From contig JAKVNF010000004.1 of assembly GCA_022483465.1 (NCBI GenBank), forward strand, positions 110,001 through 174,000: a DNA stretch of 64,000 nucleotides, in the 5' to 3' direction. Source of the stretch: Lachnospiraceae bacterium. GTDB taxonomy: Bacteria > Bacillota > Clostridia > Lachnospirales > Lachnospiraceae. Position numbers and translations under genes: made by a program. Shown in pieces: positions 44,720 through 53,262 of this stretch. The notes under the pieces are model-generated. The model made no database searches. It saw only the letters and a list, made by a program, of their open reading frames with translations, and was not told where the DNA came from. Within the stretch, counting starts at the first letter, position 1, and every line of letters begins with the position of its first letter.

Positions 44720-47316
44720 GAGCCATCCGACTGAAGACAGAAGACCTCTTTTCCCCGCTGGGGCTTGGCACCAAAACGCCCCATTTTTCCTGGAACTGCG
44801 AGGGCGGACGTGTGCAGACCGCCTATCAGATCATCTGCATCCGGGCAGAGGCCGCGCCGAGGGAAGTTCTCTGGGACAGCGGCGTCATTCGGTCCTCCTC
44901 CATGTCCCACATCGCCTATGAGGGAACCCCCCTCCACAGCCGGGACCTTGTGATCTGGAAAGTCACCCTCTGGGATGAGAACGGCCTTCCCGGGGAGCCC
45001 GCCGAGAGCCGGTTTGAGCTGGGGCTTTTGGAGCCTGCAGACTGGACGGCCAGGTGGATCGCCGGAGATTACACGCCAAAGAAAAAAAGGCGCTATCCCG
45101 CCGACTGCTTTCGGAAGGTCTTTGCGCCGGACCCGGACGGAAAGGGCATTGCCAGGGCCCGGCTGTATGTGACAGCGCGGGGAATCTATGATGTCACGAT
45201 CAACGGGCACCTCCTGGAGGACTTTCTGTTGGCACCCGGCGTGACCGACTACCGAAAGCGCATCCAGTATCAGACCTTAGATGTCACGGATCTTGTGCAG
45301 GGCGGCCGCTGCGTTCTGGAGCTCTGCCTTGCGGACGGCTGGTTTCGGGGGAGCATCGCCGCCTACGGCGTCACCTGTGTATACGGAACCCAGACCAGCC
45401 TGCTGGCACAGCTCGAGATGACCTACACCGACGGGACCTCCCAGACGATCTGCACCGATGCCGGCTGGGACTGGAGCGATGACGGCCCGATCCGCTTTGC
45501 GGATCTCAAGGACGGCGAGATCGTCGACGCCGGGCGGGTTCCCTCCTACCGCCAGAAGGCCAGGGAGGTTCCCGCCCCGAAGGCTCTTCTTGTATCCTCC
45601 GACAATGTCCCGGTCACCGGGCACGAGCGCTTTGCGGCGGTTCCCATCACCCAAGGCGTCCGGGATGCCTCGGCTGTCATCCTGGACTTTGGCCAAAACA
45701 TCGCGGGATTTCTCTCCTTTTCGGTCAAAGGGAAAAAGGGCCAGCAGCTCCTTGTCACCTGCGGGGAAAAGCTGGGTGCGGACGGCCACGTCGACCTCTC
45801 CGGCATTCAGGAGACCAAGCCCGCGGGCGGCTGGACGCAGGGAAAGCTGTTCGAGAAGCTCCTCTTCAACGAAGTGCGCGGAAAGGCGGACGTCACGCCA
45901 AGGCAGCAGATCCTTTTTACCTGCTCCGGAGGGGAGGACCACTACCGGATGCGCTTTTCGGTGTTTGGCTTTCGCTACGCCGAGATCACCTTTCTCGCGG
46001 GTGCTGCCGAAGCTGTTCCGATTCGTCCGGCTGCGTTTTGCGCGACAGCCGTCTACTCCGACATGGAGGAGACCGGTACCTTTGCCTGCTCGGACGAGCG
46101 GGTGAATCGGCTTGTGGAAAACACCCGCTGGAGCATGAAGGGGAACTTCCTCGATATTCCGACCGACTGCCCGACCAGGGAGCGCCTCGGATGGACCGGG
46201 GACGCGCAGATCTTCTTCTCCACCGGCGCCTACTTCTTTGATCTTGCCGCGTTCATGCGCAAATGGCTCCGCGATATGCGCGATGCGCAGTACGCAAACG
46301 GCCTTCTCCCCGCAGTCCTCCCCTACGCGGGGGTGGAGATGATGTACAAGTCCACCGGCCAGTCGGTCGGCTGGGCGGACGCGGTGTATCTCATCCCCTG
46401 GCGGTACTACCTGCGCTACGGGGACCGGGAAGTTCTGAATGCGGCCTGGCCGATGATGCAAAGATATGCCGCGTTTCTCGAAAAGCATCTGGAAAAGGGC
46501 GGCCACTATGAGAAGGGGGTTCACCTCGGGGAGTGGCTGGAGCCGGAGGAATTCCGGGAGAAAAAGTACGGCTCCTCCATGAAGCACCCGGAGGAGTGCA
46601 CGGCCTATCTGTATCTTGCCATGGTGACCATGGCCAAAATCGCGGACCTTCTGGGACACCCGGAGGAAGCCAGAAACGATCGCGCCGTCGCGGCCCGGGC
46701 CAAAGAGGTCTATCCCCGATATGCCTCGCTCGACACCCACCGCCAGGCCAAGCTGGTCCGTCCCCTTGCCCTCGGGCTCCTGGATGGTGCTGCCAGAACC
46801 GCTGCCCAAAAACGCCTGAAGCAGGCCGTGGAACATGCCGGATACCGGGTCGGAACGGGATTTCTCTCCACGCCGTTTCTGCTCCCCGTGCTCACCGATG
46901 CCGGATACACCGACACCGCCTATCGAGTCCTGCTGAACCCCGAAAAGCCGGGCTGGCTCTATGAGGTCGGGCAGGGTGCCACCACGATCTGGGAGGACTG
47001 GGAGGGAAAGCTCAGCCAGAACCACTACTCCCCGAGCGCCGTCTGCCAGTGGCTGTTCGACACCTGCGCGGGGATCCGGGTGGCAGGCGAAAACCTCTTC
47101 CGGATTGCCCCGGTCCCGGGACAGGGCCTTTCATTTGCCGAGGCATCATACCAAAGCCCCTATGGCAGGGTCTGCAGCCGCTGGGAGCGGACGCCGGAGG
47201 GCCTGCGGATTGCCGTCTCCATTCCCACCAACTGCACGGCGGACATCCGCCTTCCGGACGGACAAAATCATTCGGTGCAGGCAGGGGACTATTCCTATCT
47301 GCTGCAGGAGGGATGA
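44716..47316 (+). CDS. Alpha-L-rhamnosidase (GH78)
   Basis: 866 residues from GTG at 44716, preceded by AAAGGAAGG. Domain order: N-terminal beta domains (FSWNCEGGRVQTAYQI, YVTARGIYDVTINGHLL), Bac_rhamnosid region, and an (alpha/alpha)6 barrel with DCPTRERLGWTGDAQIF and WADAVYLIPW and acid residues in HLGEWLEPEEF, ending in a C-terminal beta sandwich. Releases terminal rhamnose from plant glycans or glycosides. No signal peptide. It overlaps the GH43 remnant by four bases and ends at a strong terminator. Confidence 0.93.
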   Translation: MRAIRLKTEDLFSPLGLGTKTPHFSWNCEGGRVQTAYQIICIRAEAAPREVLWDSGVIRSSSMSHIAYEGTPLHSRDLVIWKVTLWDENGLPGEPAESRFELGLLEPADWTARWIAGDYTPKKKRRYPADCFRKVFAPDPDGKGIARARLYVTARGIYDVTINGHLLEDFLLAPGVTDYRKRIQYQTLDVTDLVQGGRCVLELCLADGWFRGSIAAYGVTCVYGTQTSLLAQLEMTYTDGTSQTICTDAGWDWSDDGPIRFADLKDGEIVDAGRVPSYRQKAREVPAPKALLVSSDNVPVTGHERFAAVPITQGVRDASAVILDFGQNIAGFLSFSVKGKKGQQLLVTCGEKLGADGHVDLSGIQETKPAGGWTQGKLFEKLLFNEVRGKADVTPRQQILFTCSGGEDHYRMRFSVFGFRYAEITFLAGAAEAVPIRPAAFCATAVYSDMEETGTFACSDERVNRLVENTRWSMKGNFLDIPTDCPTRERLGWTGDAQIFFSTGAYFFDLAAFMRKWLRDMRDAQYANGLLPAVLPYAGVEMMYKSTGQSVGWADAVYLIPWRYYLRYGDREVLNAAWPMMQRYAAFLEKHLEKGGHYEKGVHLGEWLEPEEFREKKYGSSMKHPEECTAYLYLAMVTMAKIADLLGHPEEARNDRAVAARAKEVYPRYASLDTHRQAKLVRPLALGLLDGAARTAAQKRLKQAVEHAGYRVGTGFLSTPFLLPVLTDAGYTDTAYRVLLNPEKPGWLYEVGQGATTIWEDWEGKLSQNHYSPSAVCQWLFDTCAGIRVAGENLFRIAPVPGQGLSFAEASYQSPYGRVCSRWERTPEGLRIAVSIPTNCTADIRLPDGQNHSVQAGDYSYLLQEG

Positions 47317-47318
47317 CC

Positions 47319-47360
47319 AAAAGAGACTGGTCAGATCTGTGTCTGGCCAGTCTCCTTTTT
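47319..47360. terminator. Bidirectional terminator
   Basis: GAGACTGG (47323-47330) pairs with CCAGTCTC (47347-47354), followed by CTTTTTG; on the minus strand TTTTGG follows. Confidence 0.85.
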
Positions 47361-47375
47361 GTTCTCTGCCAAAGC

Positions 47376-47894
47376 TCACGAAAGATTCAGGCGCCTGACA
47401 AAGGCGTCCAGCTGCCGCTGGTTTCGAATCACAACCACCTTGTCGGGGTACCTGGTCTGCAAAAGCCGGTAGCGGTCCCGGATCTTTTTGGTGCGGCCCT
47501 CCCACAGAATCCACCGGATGAATTCCCCGTCCAGCTTTTCGCTGCAGTCCTTCGTCATGTCGGGCCGGCTCTTTCCCCGGTAGATTCGGTAGCGCCTTGC
47601 GCAGCGCAGAAGACAGTTCCATCTGCCAAAGAGCAGCAGCACGACAAGGTCCGCCTCGGCGATCCTTCGCGCATAGCAGAGCTTACTGTAATTCCCGTCG
47701 ATGATCCAGCCGCCGGGATGTTCGTCGAGAAAGGAGCGGACGATGTCCTGCTGCTCCTTCTCCTCCCGGACCTCCCACCCCGGCAAAAACTGCACCGTGT
47801 CCAGGTGCAGAACCGGAACCGGATACCGCTCGTGCAGCTTCCGGCACAGGGTGGATTTGCCGGAGCCGCTATAGCCCATGACTGCAATCTTCAC
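47376..47894 (-). CDS. P-loop kinase-like protein (DNA topology modulation/FlaR type)
   Basis: 172 residues with GTG start. Walker A GYSGSGKST at residues 7-15 and an adenylate-kinase-like lid region (RRYRIYRGKSRPDMTKDC). Matches small P-loop proteins often annotated 'DNA topology modulation protein'; real substrate unknown. A single gene converging on the rhamnosidase. Confidence 0.75.
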   Translation of the reverse strand: MKIAVMGYSGSGKSTLCRKLHERYPVPVLHLDTVQFLPGWEVREEKEQQDIVRSFLDEHPGGWIIDGNYSKLCYARRIAEADLVVLLLFGRWNCLLRCARRYRIYRGKSRPDMTKDCSEKLDGEFIRWILWEGRTKKIRDRYRLLQTRYPDKVVVIRNQRQLDAFVRRLNLS

Positions 47895-48002
47895 GATGCG
47901 CTGTCCCTTTTCCCGGGCGCTTTTGGTCCCGCTTCGTCACAACTTACCACAAGCCTCCCGGCTTCTCCACCCCGAATTGTCCGTCTGCGCGGATCCGGAT
48001 TT

Positions 48003-48353
48003 CTAAGTCTTTGGCACCTTCCGGTTCACGAACCAGAAGCCGTTCTCCTCGTAGTACAGCTCGACGATCTGCCCGAGAATCCGGCAGACATACCGGATCC
48101 CGGCGCCCCCTGCCTTGAGGCTCGCGCAGCGGTCCACGCGCAGAATCCGGTCGATGTCATACGAGCGGCCGTTCTCCCAAACGATATGGAGCGGCATCAT
48201 CCTCCCGTCGGAGGAAAAATCCGCGATCACCTCCACATATGCCTTGTTCGGGCTGGCCTGCTGCGTCTCCTGGACATTTTCCGCCAGCGGCACCCCGGGG
48301 CGGTCCGAGCGCCCCGAATCATGATGATAGTCATAGACTCCCATTCTGCTCAC
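48003..48353 (-). CDS. Hypothetical protein coupled to Y-family polymerase
   Basis: 116 residues. The C-terminal 70 residues form a beta-rich domain (GRMMPLHIVWENGRSYDIDR, IRYVCRILGQIVELYYEENG). No named family recognised. Its ATG overlaps the polymerase stop by four bases, so it is made with it. The position is comparable to YolD-type partners of Y-family polymerases in Bacillus, but the sequences are not obviously related. Confidence 0.6.
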   Translation of the reverse strand: MSRMGVYDYHHDSGRSDRPGVPLAENVQETQQASPNKAYVEVIADFSSDGRMMPLHIVWENGRSYDIDRILRVDRCASLKAGGAGIRYVCRILGQIVELYYEENGFWFVNRKVPKT

Positions 48354-49672
48354 CTGCCTTCCGCAAGAAGCACGGTCTCACAGCCGCTCCGATTGCCGTG
48401 CTCCAGATAGGAGTGCGGATGGATCATGTGATCCTCCGCCGTCGCATTCAGAGAGGACAGATACGGGTCCTCGTGCATGATGCCCCGCTGCACCGCGGCG
48501 TACCCGTACCGGCTCCGGATCAGCGACACCATCCGGTCCGCCCGCTTCTGCCGCTCCCGCCTTCCCTCGTCCACGAACAGGGAGAGCTGCCGCGGCTGGT
48601 TCTCCGGCTTCAGGTCCCCAACGCTGATTCCGATGCTGCGGATCGGCTTCTCCCAGCGGTAGAGCCGCTGAAAGATGGAAAATGCCGCGTTCTCGATCTC
48701 CCCGGAGATGTTGGTGGGGGCCGCCAGCTTTTTCTGCTGGTGGAATCCCCAGAGGTCATTGTCCCGGACATACACGGAGACCACCTGGCCCTCGAAGTGG
48801 TTCTGCCGCAGGCGCTCCGACACACTCTCCGAAAGGAGATAGAGCACCAGCCGCACGTCCTCGTTGTTCACCAGGTCCCGCGGTGTCGTCGTGCTGTTGC
48901 CGATGCTCTTGATCGGCGCCTCCACGCCGAAGTCATTCACCGGCGTCCGGTCCTCGCCCCGGGCAAAGACCGAGAGCATCAGGCCGATCTTGCCAAACCA
49001 GTTCTGCAGGTAGACCGGGTCCGCCCCGGCCAGCTCCCCGATGGTGCGGATGCCGTACTTTTCCAGCTTCTTGTCCGTCCGCCTTCCGACATATAGAAGG
49101 TCCGACACCGGGAGGGGATAGATCAGCTTTTGATAGTTGTCCCGGTCAAAGACCGTGATGGCATCCGGCTTCTTGTAGTCGCTCCCGAGCTTTGCGTAGA
49201 TCTTGTTCCAGGAGACGCCGATGCTCACCGTGATGCCGAGTTCCCGCCGGATTCTGGCGCTGATCTCCTGCGCGATCCGGTAGCCGTTGGCAATGGTCCT
49301 GGTCCGGTCACCCAGAACGCCGCAGCAGTCGGTCAGATCGATCCAGCACTCGTCGAGGCCGAAGCTCTCCACCTTGTCGGAGTACTCCTGGTAGATAGCT
49401 CTCGCCAGGCGGGAGAAGCGCAGGTACAGGTACATCCTCGGCGGCACAAAGATCAGGTCCGGGCAGCACTGTCTGGCCTGCCAGAGCGCCATGCCGGTCT
49501 TCACCCCCCGGCGCTTGGCGATGTAGTTTGCCGTGAGGACAATGCCGTGCCGCTCCTCCGGATCTCCGCCGACGGCAAGCGGCTTTCCGTTGTACTCCGG
49601 GTGATACAGCATCTCCACGGACGCATAAAAACAGTTGCAGTCCACATGCAGAATAATCCGGTCTGTCGTCAT
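48350..49672 (-). CDS. Y-family DNA polymerase (translesion, UmuC/DinB type)
   Basis: 440 residues. Catalytic motifs HVDCNCFYASVEM (residues 9-21) and SFGLDECWIDLT (near 101), helix-hairpin-helix in SDLLYVGRRTDKKLEKYGI, little-finger domain thereafter; no beta-clamp motif assigned beyond a QLSLF segment near 371 (QPRQLSLFVDE), which is a good clamp-binding motif. Bypasses damaged template bases. Divergent from an S24 regulator, so probably damage-inducible. Confidence 0.92.
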   Translation of the reverse strand: MTTDRIILHVDCNCFYASVEMLYHPEYNGKPLAVGGDPEERHGIVLTANYIAKRRGVKTGMALWQARQCCPDLIFVPPRMYLYLRFSRLARAIYQEYSDKVESFGLDECWIDLTDCCGVLGDRTRTIANGYRIAQEISARIRRELGITVSIGVSWNKIYAKLGSDYKKPDAITVFDRDNYQKLIYPLPVSDLLYVGRRTDKKLEKYGIRTIGELAGADPVYLQNWFGKIGLMLSVFARGEDRTPVNDFGVEAPIKSIGNSTTTPRDLVNNEDVRLVLYLLSESVSERLRQNHFEGQVVSVYVRDNDLWGFHQQKKLAAPTNISGEIENAAFSIFQRLYRWEKPIRSIGISVGDLKPENQPRQLSLFVDEGRRERQKRADRMVSLIRSRYGYAAVQRGIMHEDPYLSSLNATAEDHMIHPHSYLEHGNRSGCETVLLAEGR

Positions 49673-49793
49673 CCATGCTCATCCCTTTCTTCCGCCTTCA
49701 TTCCGGCATCGTCTTCTCTCTCCGCACGGCCAGTATAGCGCTATCCGTCGCCGAATAAAATGGACACTTTGGCCCGTTTTTCGTTTCCAAGTA

Positions 49794-49813
49794 GTATTTT
49801 GCTTGTATTTTGC
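49794..49813. promoter_or_regulatory. Direct repeat in the polymerase/repressor divergent promoter
   Basis: GTATTTTGC at 49794-49802 and 49805-49813, an 11-bp period, in the spacer between the polymerase and the S24 regulator. Candidate operator of the S24 protein. No classical Bacillus-type LexA box was seen. Confidence 0.4.
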
Positions 49814-49907
49814 GGGGGATGATGCTACTCTGTAAGCGGGCGGAAAAGACTTCCCGCACCGTTGCATGTTTGCTGTGAAGCGGCAGAACCTTCAGAAAGG
49901 GATCCCT

Positions 49908-50648
49908 ATGGAAAACATCGGCACCATCATCACCACCTACCGGAAAAAAGCCCACCTGTCTCAGATTGATCTGGCGGAGAGACTGCAGGAAGAGGGCATT
50001 GATGTCAGCTCCAAGAGTGTCTCCGCCTGGGAGACCGGACGAAATGAAATCTCTGCGCGGACCTTCCTGCACGTATGCCGGATTCTGGAGATTCCGGACT
50101 GCCTGGAGGAGTACTTCGGGAGCAACCCGAAGGACCCGCTGGCCGCCCTGAACGAGGAGGGCAAGCAGAAGGCCCTCTCCTACATCGACATGCTGGTCAA
50201 CCCGGTGAGCTACGTGAAAGGAGCGGACGTCGTCCCCTACGAGCCCGCACCGGCCGAAAAGCGTGTGCGCAGCGGCAAAAAAAAGCTCCGGCTCTACGAC
50301 GCAAGGGTTTCAGCCGGAACCGGAGATTTTCTGGACTCGGATTATTACACGACGATCGAGGTGCCCAGCAAAGAGGCAAAGAACGCGGACTTTGCGGTCA
50401 CCATCAACGGAGACAGTATGGAGCCGGAATATCACGACCACGACATGGTGTACGTGCACCGGCAGGATACGCTCGAAGACGGGGAGATCGGGATCTTCTC
50501 CCTCAATGACATGGCCTACATCAAGAAGTTCAGGGATACGGCGGACGGCACGTTTCTGATCTCGCTGAACCCGAAATATCCGCCGATTCCGGTGCAGCCG
50601 GACCGGGACTCCTTCCGCATCTTCGGAAAAGTCTGCCGCACCCGGTAA
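49908..50648 (+). CDS. XRE-HTH/S24 peptidase repressor (LexA/CI-like)
   Basis: 246 residues from the ATG at 49908 (AGAAAGGG upstream). N-terminal HTH (LSQIDLAERLQEEGIDVSSKSVSAWETGRN), linker, and C-terminal S24 domain with Ala-Gly autocleavage site in VSAGTGDF, catalytic Ser in NGDSMEP and Lys in AYIKKF. All parts for RecA-stimulated self-cleavage are present. Divergent from the polymerase; likely represses it until DNA damage. Confidence 0.9.
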   Translation: MENIGTIITTYRKKAHLSQIDLAERLQEEGIDVSSKSVSAWETGRNEISARTFLHVCRILEIPDCLEEYFGSNPKDPLAALNEEGKQKALSYIDMLVNPVSYVKGADVVPYEPAPAEKRVRSGKKKLRLYDARVSAGTGDFLDSDYYTTIEVPSKEAKNADFAVTINGDSMEPEYHDHDMVYVHRQDTLEDGEIGIFSLNDMAYIKKFRDTADGTFLISLNPKYPPIPVQPDRDSFRIFGKVCRTR

Positions 50649-50687
50649 GGCGCGGATGCCGCTGCACAGAGGAGGTGAACCCGCAGC

Positions 50688-50897
50688 ATGTCTGAACCAG
50701 CAAACAACCTGATGAAGTGCCGGAAAGAAGCCGGCATTTCCCGATCCCGGGCCGCATCCGAGCTGCAAGTCAGTGCCAAAACGCTCTACCGCTATGAGCA
50801 CGGCACCCAGTGCCCGAATGTCTACATGGCGATCCGCCTCGCAGAATACTACCATCAGACCGTACAGGAACTGTTTCCGCCGACGGGCAGCATCTGA
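50688..50897 (+). CDS. Small XRE-family HTH protein
   Basis: 69 residues, a lone HTH (LMKCRKEAGISRSRAASELQ, VSAKTLYRYEHGTQCP). AGGAGGTG precedes the ATG. 39 bases after the S24 repressor and 19 before the DUF5131 gene, so all three are probably one transcript. A secondary regulator of the module. Confidence 0.8.
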   Translation: MSEPANNLMKCRKEAGISRSRAASELQVSAKTLYRYEHGTQCPNVYMAIRLAEYYHQTVQELFPPTGSI

Positions 50898-50916
50898 CTT
50901 CGGAAAGGAGGCCCCT

Positions 50917-51645
50917 ATGCCGTTCTGGAATCCATGGCACGGCTGCACCAAGTGCAGCACCGGATGCACAAACTGCTATGTCTACCGGCGCGACGCCGAA
51001 TTTGGCAAGGACGCCTCCCTGGTGAAGAAAACCGCCTCCTTCGATCTTCCGATCCGGCGGGACCGGAAGGGGAATTACAAGATTCAGCCGGAGGACGGCA
51101 CAGTCATGACCTGCTTCACCTCCGACTTCTTCCATCCCGATGCAGATGCCTGGCGGCCGGAGGCTTGGCGCATGATGCGGGAGCGCTCCGACCTGCAGTT
51201 CTACTTCGTCACCAAGCGCCCGGAGCGCTTCTATGAGGGACTGCCGGACGACTGGGGAGACGGGTATGAGAACGTCCACATCTGCTGCACCTGCGAAAAC
51301 CAGTACCAGGCAGACCGGCGGCTCCCCATCTTTCTGCCGCTCCCGATCCGCCACAAGGAGATCATCCACGAGCCGATGCTGCAGGAGATCCACATCGAAA
51401 AGTACCTCGAACAGTACCACGACGAGATCGAATGCGTCTCCTGCGGCGGGGAATCCGGGGAGGGTGCGCGGCTCTGCGACTACGGCTGGGTCATCCTCTC
51501 CCGGCTGCAGTGCACGGAATTCGGCGTCCCTTTTCACTTCCACCAGACGGGAAGTTTGTTCAAGCGGGGGAACCGGATCTATCGCATTGACCGAAAGGAT
51601 CAGGAGGAGCAGGCAAGAAAGGCGGGGATTGATACGGCGATATAG
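50917..51645 (+). CDS. DUF5131 family protein (Gp37/Gp68-like)
   Basis: 242 residues from the ATG at 50917 (GGAAAGGAGG upstream). N-terminal WNPWHGCTKCSTGCTNCYVY has a radical-SAM-like cysteine cluster; later segments FYFVTKRPERF and CVSCGGESG are typical of DUF5131. The family occurs on phages and near DNA-repair genes; the reaction is unknown. Third gene of the S24-led operon. Confidence 0.85.
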   Translation: MPFWNPWHGCTKCSTGCTNCYVYRRDAEFGKDASLVKKTASFDLPIRRDRKGNYKIQPEDGTVMTCFTSDFFHPDADAWRPEAWRMMRERSDLQFYFVTKRPERFYEGLPDDWGDGYENVHICCTCENQYQADRRLPIFLPLPIRHKEIIHEPMLQEIHIEKYLEQYHDEIECVSCGGESGEGARLCDYGWVILSRLQCTEFGVPFHFHQTGSLFKRGNRIYRIDRKDQEEQARKAGIDTAI

Positions 51646-51651
51646 CTCCCG

Positions 51652-52470
51652 TCATCCGACTGCTGTCCCCTCCCCGGCTTTTCCCAGGTACTTTTCCAAG
51701 AGGACCAGCGGGATTCCCGGAATCCCGTTGAAATCCGTGGTGAGGATCCCGATCTCCGTATACCCGTGCTTTTTGTACATCGTGCGAGCTGCCACATTCT
51801 TTTCCTGGGTATCGATCTGGAGCTCGGTGCAGCCATGCTCCCTGGCATAGTTTTCATAAAATGCGGGTCTTTCATTTTTCTTGTGTGATGCACCAGAAGG
51901 AGATAATCCATAGATGATATCTTCTTAAAAGTACTACCACTTCAAGTGGTAGTCTGGACTGGCAGAGACAGCTCCGAGGCCGTGGGCCCCTCGGCGATGC
52001 TCCCACGGTCCGGCAAAGATTACAGTAACCCAAAAGGCTTATTGGGCACCAGAGGAGAAGCCGGATCCAGGGCTCTGAGCGGAGGTCAGGAGGGGCTCAT
52101 CCCACAAAAAAAGTGAAAGGGCCTAAAATGCCAGGAAGCACCTGGCGTATCCTCTCCCGGAATGCCTCGGCGAAATCACCAGGGTGTGCAGCACGCATAC
52201 CTGGTCATCGGGGGCCTGGTGCTTCCAGCTGCCATAGCGGTAGGAATCCACCTGGATCTTGTTGATGATGCCTGTCCCGACGATGTCTCCATCCTCCTCC
52301 AGCACGAACAGATCACCGCGTTGAACCGCCATCTCCGCAGTCGCCCGCACAGGATAGACGCCGCGGATCCAACCGATCTGCTGCTTCTTTTCCTCCTCCG
52401 CGGTATGAATCTCGTCATACAGTTGTTCCACCTGATCAATATCCTTTTCTGTCGCTTATCTGATTTGCAT
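51652..52470 (-). pseudogene. GNAT family acetyltransferase, split by MITE and with early stop
   Basis: Native start ATG at 52470 reads MQIR then TAA (52456-52458) where Lys is expected, followed by ATEKDIDQVEQLYDEIHTAEE. Acetyl-CoA-binding region VISPRHSGRGYA. The MITE at 51865-52123 interrupts it; removal with one TAAAATGC restores CFLAF-YENYAREHGC and the C terminus to 51652, 183 codons. An internal GTG at 52431 could still start translation but not past the MITE. Confidence 0.85.
51865..52123 (+). mobile_element. 259-bp MITE (ISL3-like ends), copy 2
   Basis: Same length and very similar sequence as the copy at 42496-42754, opposite orientation. Flanked by TAAAATGC (51857-51864 and 52124-52131). 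Confidence 0.9.
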
Positions 52471-52503
52471 TTCCGAATCCTTTCTCTGTATCGCTCCCGC
52501 CGG

Positions 52504-53091
52504 TCAGTCCCGGTTGATAAACCGGCTCAGTATTTTCTGATAGCGATACCAGCGCTCATTCTTTTCCCAGCCGAGGCACCGGTTCACCGCAAACGACCCG
52601 TTCAGGATGAACCGGAACAGCATTTCCGCCTCATCCTCCGCAAGATCATAATGCCGCATCAGCTCCGGGATCACCGTTGCCCGCTCATGTTCCGCAATGC
52701 GGTTGATGATGTGCTCGCTGATAAACGGATCCATAAACAGGTGATGGTATTTATCGGAGTCCGCGATGCGCTGACAGGCGGGGAGGATCTCTTCATGATC
52801 CCGCAGTTCCCGGAGGCTGCTGTCCTTTAAAGCATCCAAGAGATCCACGACGGTGCCGTCCGCCCGCTCCGAGAAGAGAAGGGCGTCATCGATGACCGCG
52901 TCGAGCACCTCGTCCAGGCTGTCGTAGTGCAGATAGAAGGTGGCTCTGGCGATGTCCGCCTGCTTACAGAGCATCGTCACGTTGATCTTCTCGTAGGGAA
53001 TCCTGTTCGTGAGTTCCAGCAGGGCATCCTTGATCACCTGCCTCGTGTACAGCGTTCTGCGATCGGTTTTCCTTTGCTTTTTCTCTGACAT
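52504..53091 (-). CDS. TetR/AcrR family transcriptional regulator
   Basis: 195 residues from the ATG at 53091 (GTGGGAGCG upstream). HTH INVTMLCKQADIARATFYLHYDSLDEV; C-terminal domain helical. Divergent from the Sir2 pair, with repeated CTGTACAG sites between, so it very probably controls that pair and itself. Confidence 0.9.
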   Translation of the reverse strand: MSEKKQRKTDRRTLYTRQVIKDALLELTNRIPYEKINVTMLCKQADIARATFYLHYDSLDEVLDAVIDDALLFSERADGTVVDLLDALKDSSLRELRDHEEILPACQRIADSDKYHHLFMDPFISEHIINRIAEHERATVIPELMRHYDLAEDEAEMLFRFILNGSFAVNRCLGWEKNERWYRYQKILSRFINRD

Positions 53092-53111
53092 GCTGCGCTC
53101 CCACAAAGCTT

Positions 53112-53137
53112 CTGTACAGATTTTCATTTCTGTACAG
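53112..53137. promoter_or_regulatory. Paired CTGTACAG operators
   Basis: The 8-bp palindrome CTGTACAG occurs at 53112-53119 and 53130-53137, 18 bases apart, in the TetR/Sir2 divergent spacer; a further CTGTAC lies at 53159-53164. A good candidate binding site for the TetR protein. Confidence 0.6.
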
Positions 53138-53262
53138 GAGTTTTCGTATTCTGAGGAACTGTACTTCAAATCCATCTGTCAAACAGTGTAATAAATGATA
53201 GACGGTATGTCAGCAAAAAACAATTCAGGCACGGCCAATCACCCATGCAAGGAGAACCAGAT

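Noticed and set aside
49673-49907. LexA (DinR) box in the polymerase promoter
   Set aside because: No CGAAC-N4-GTTCG-like site was found; only an unrelated direct repeat is present.
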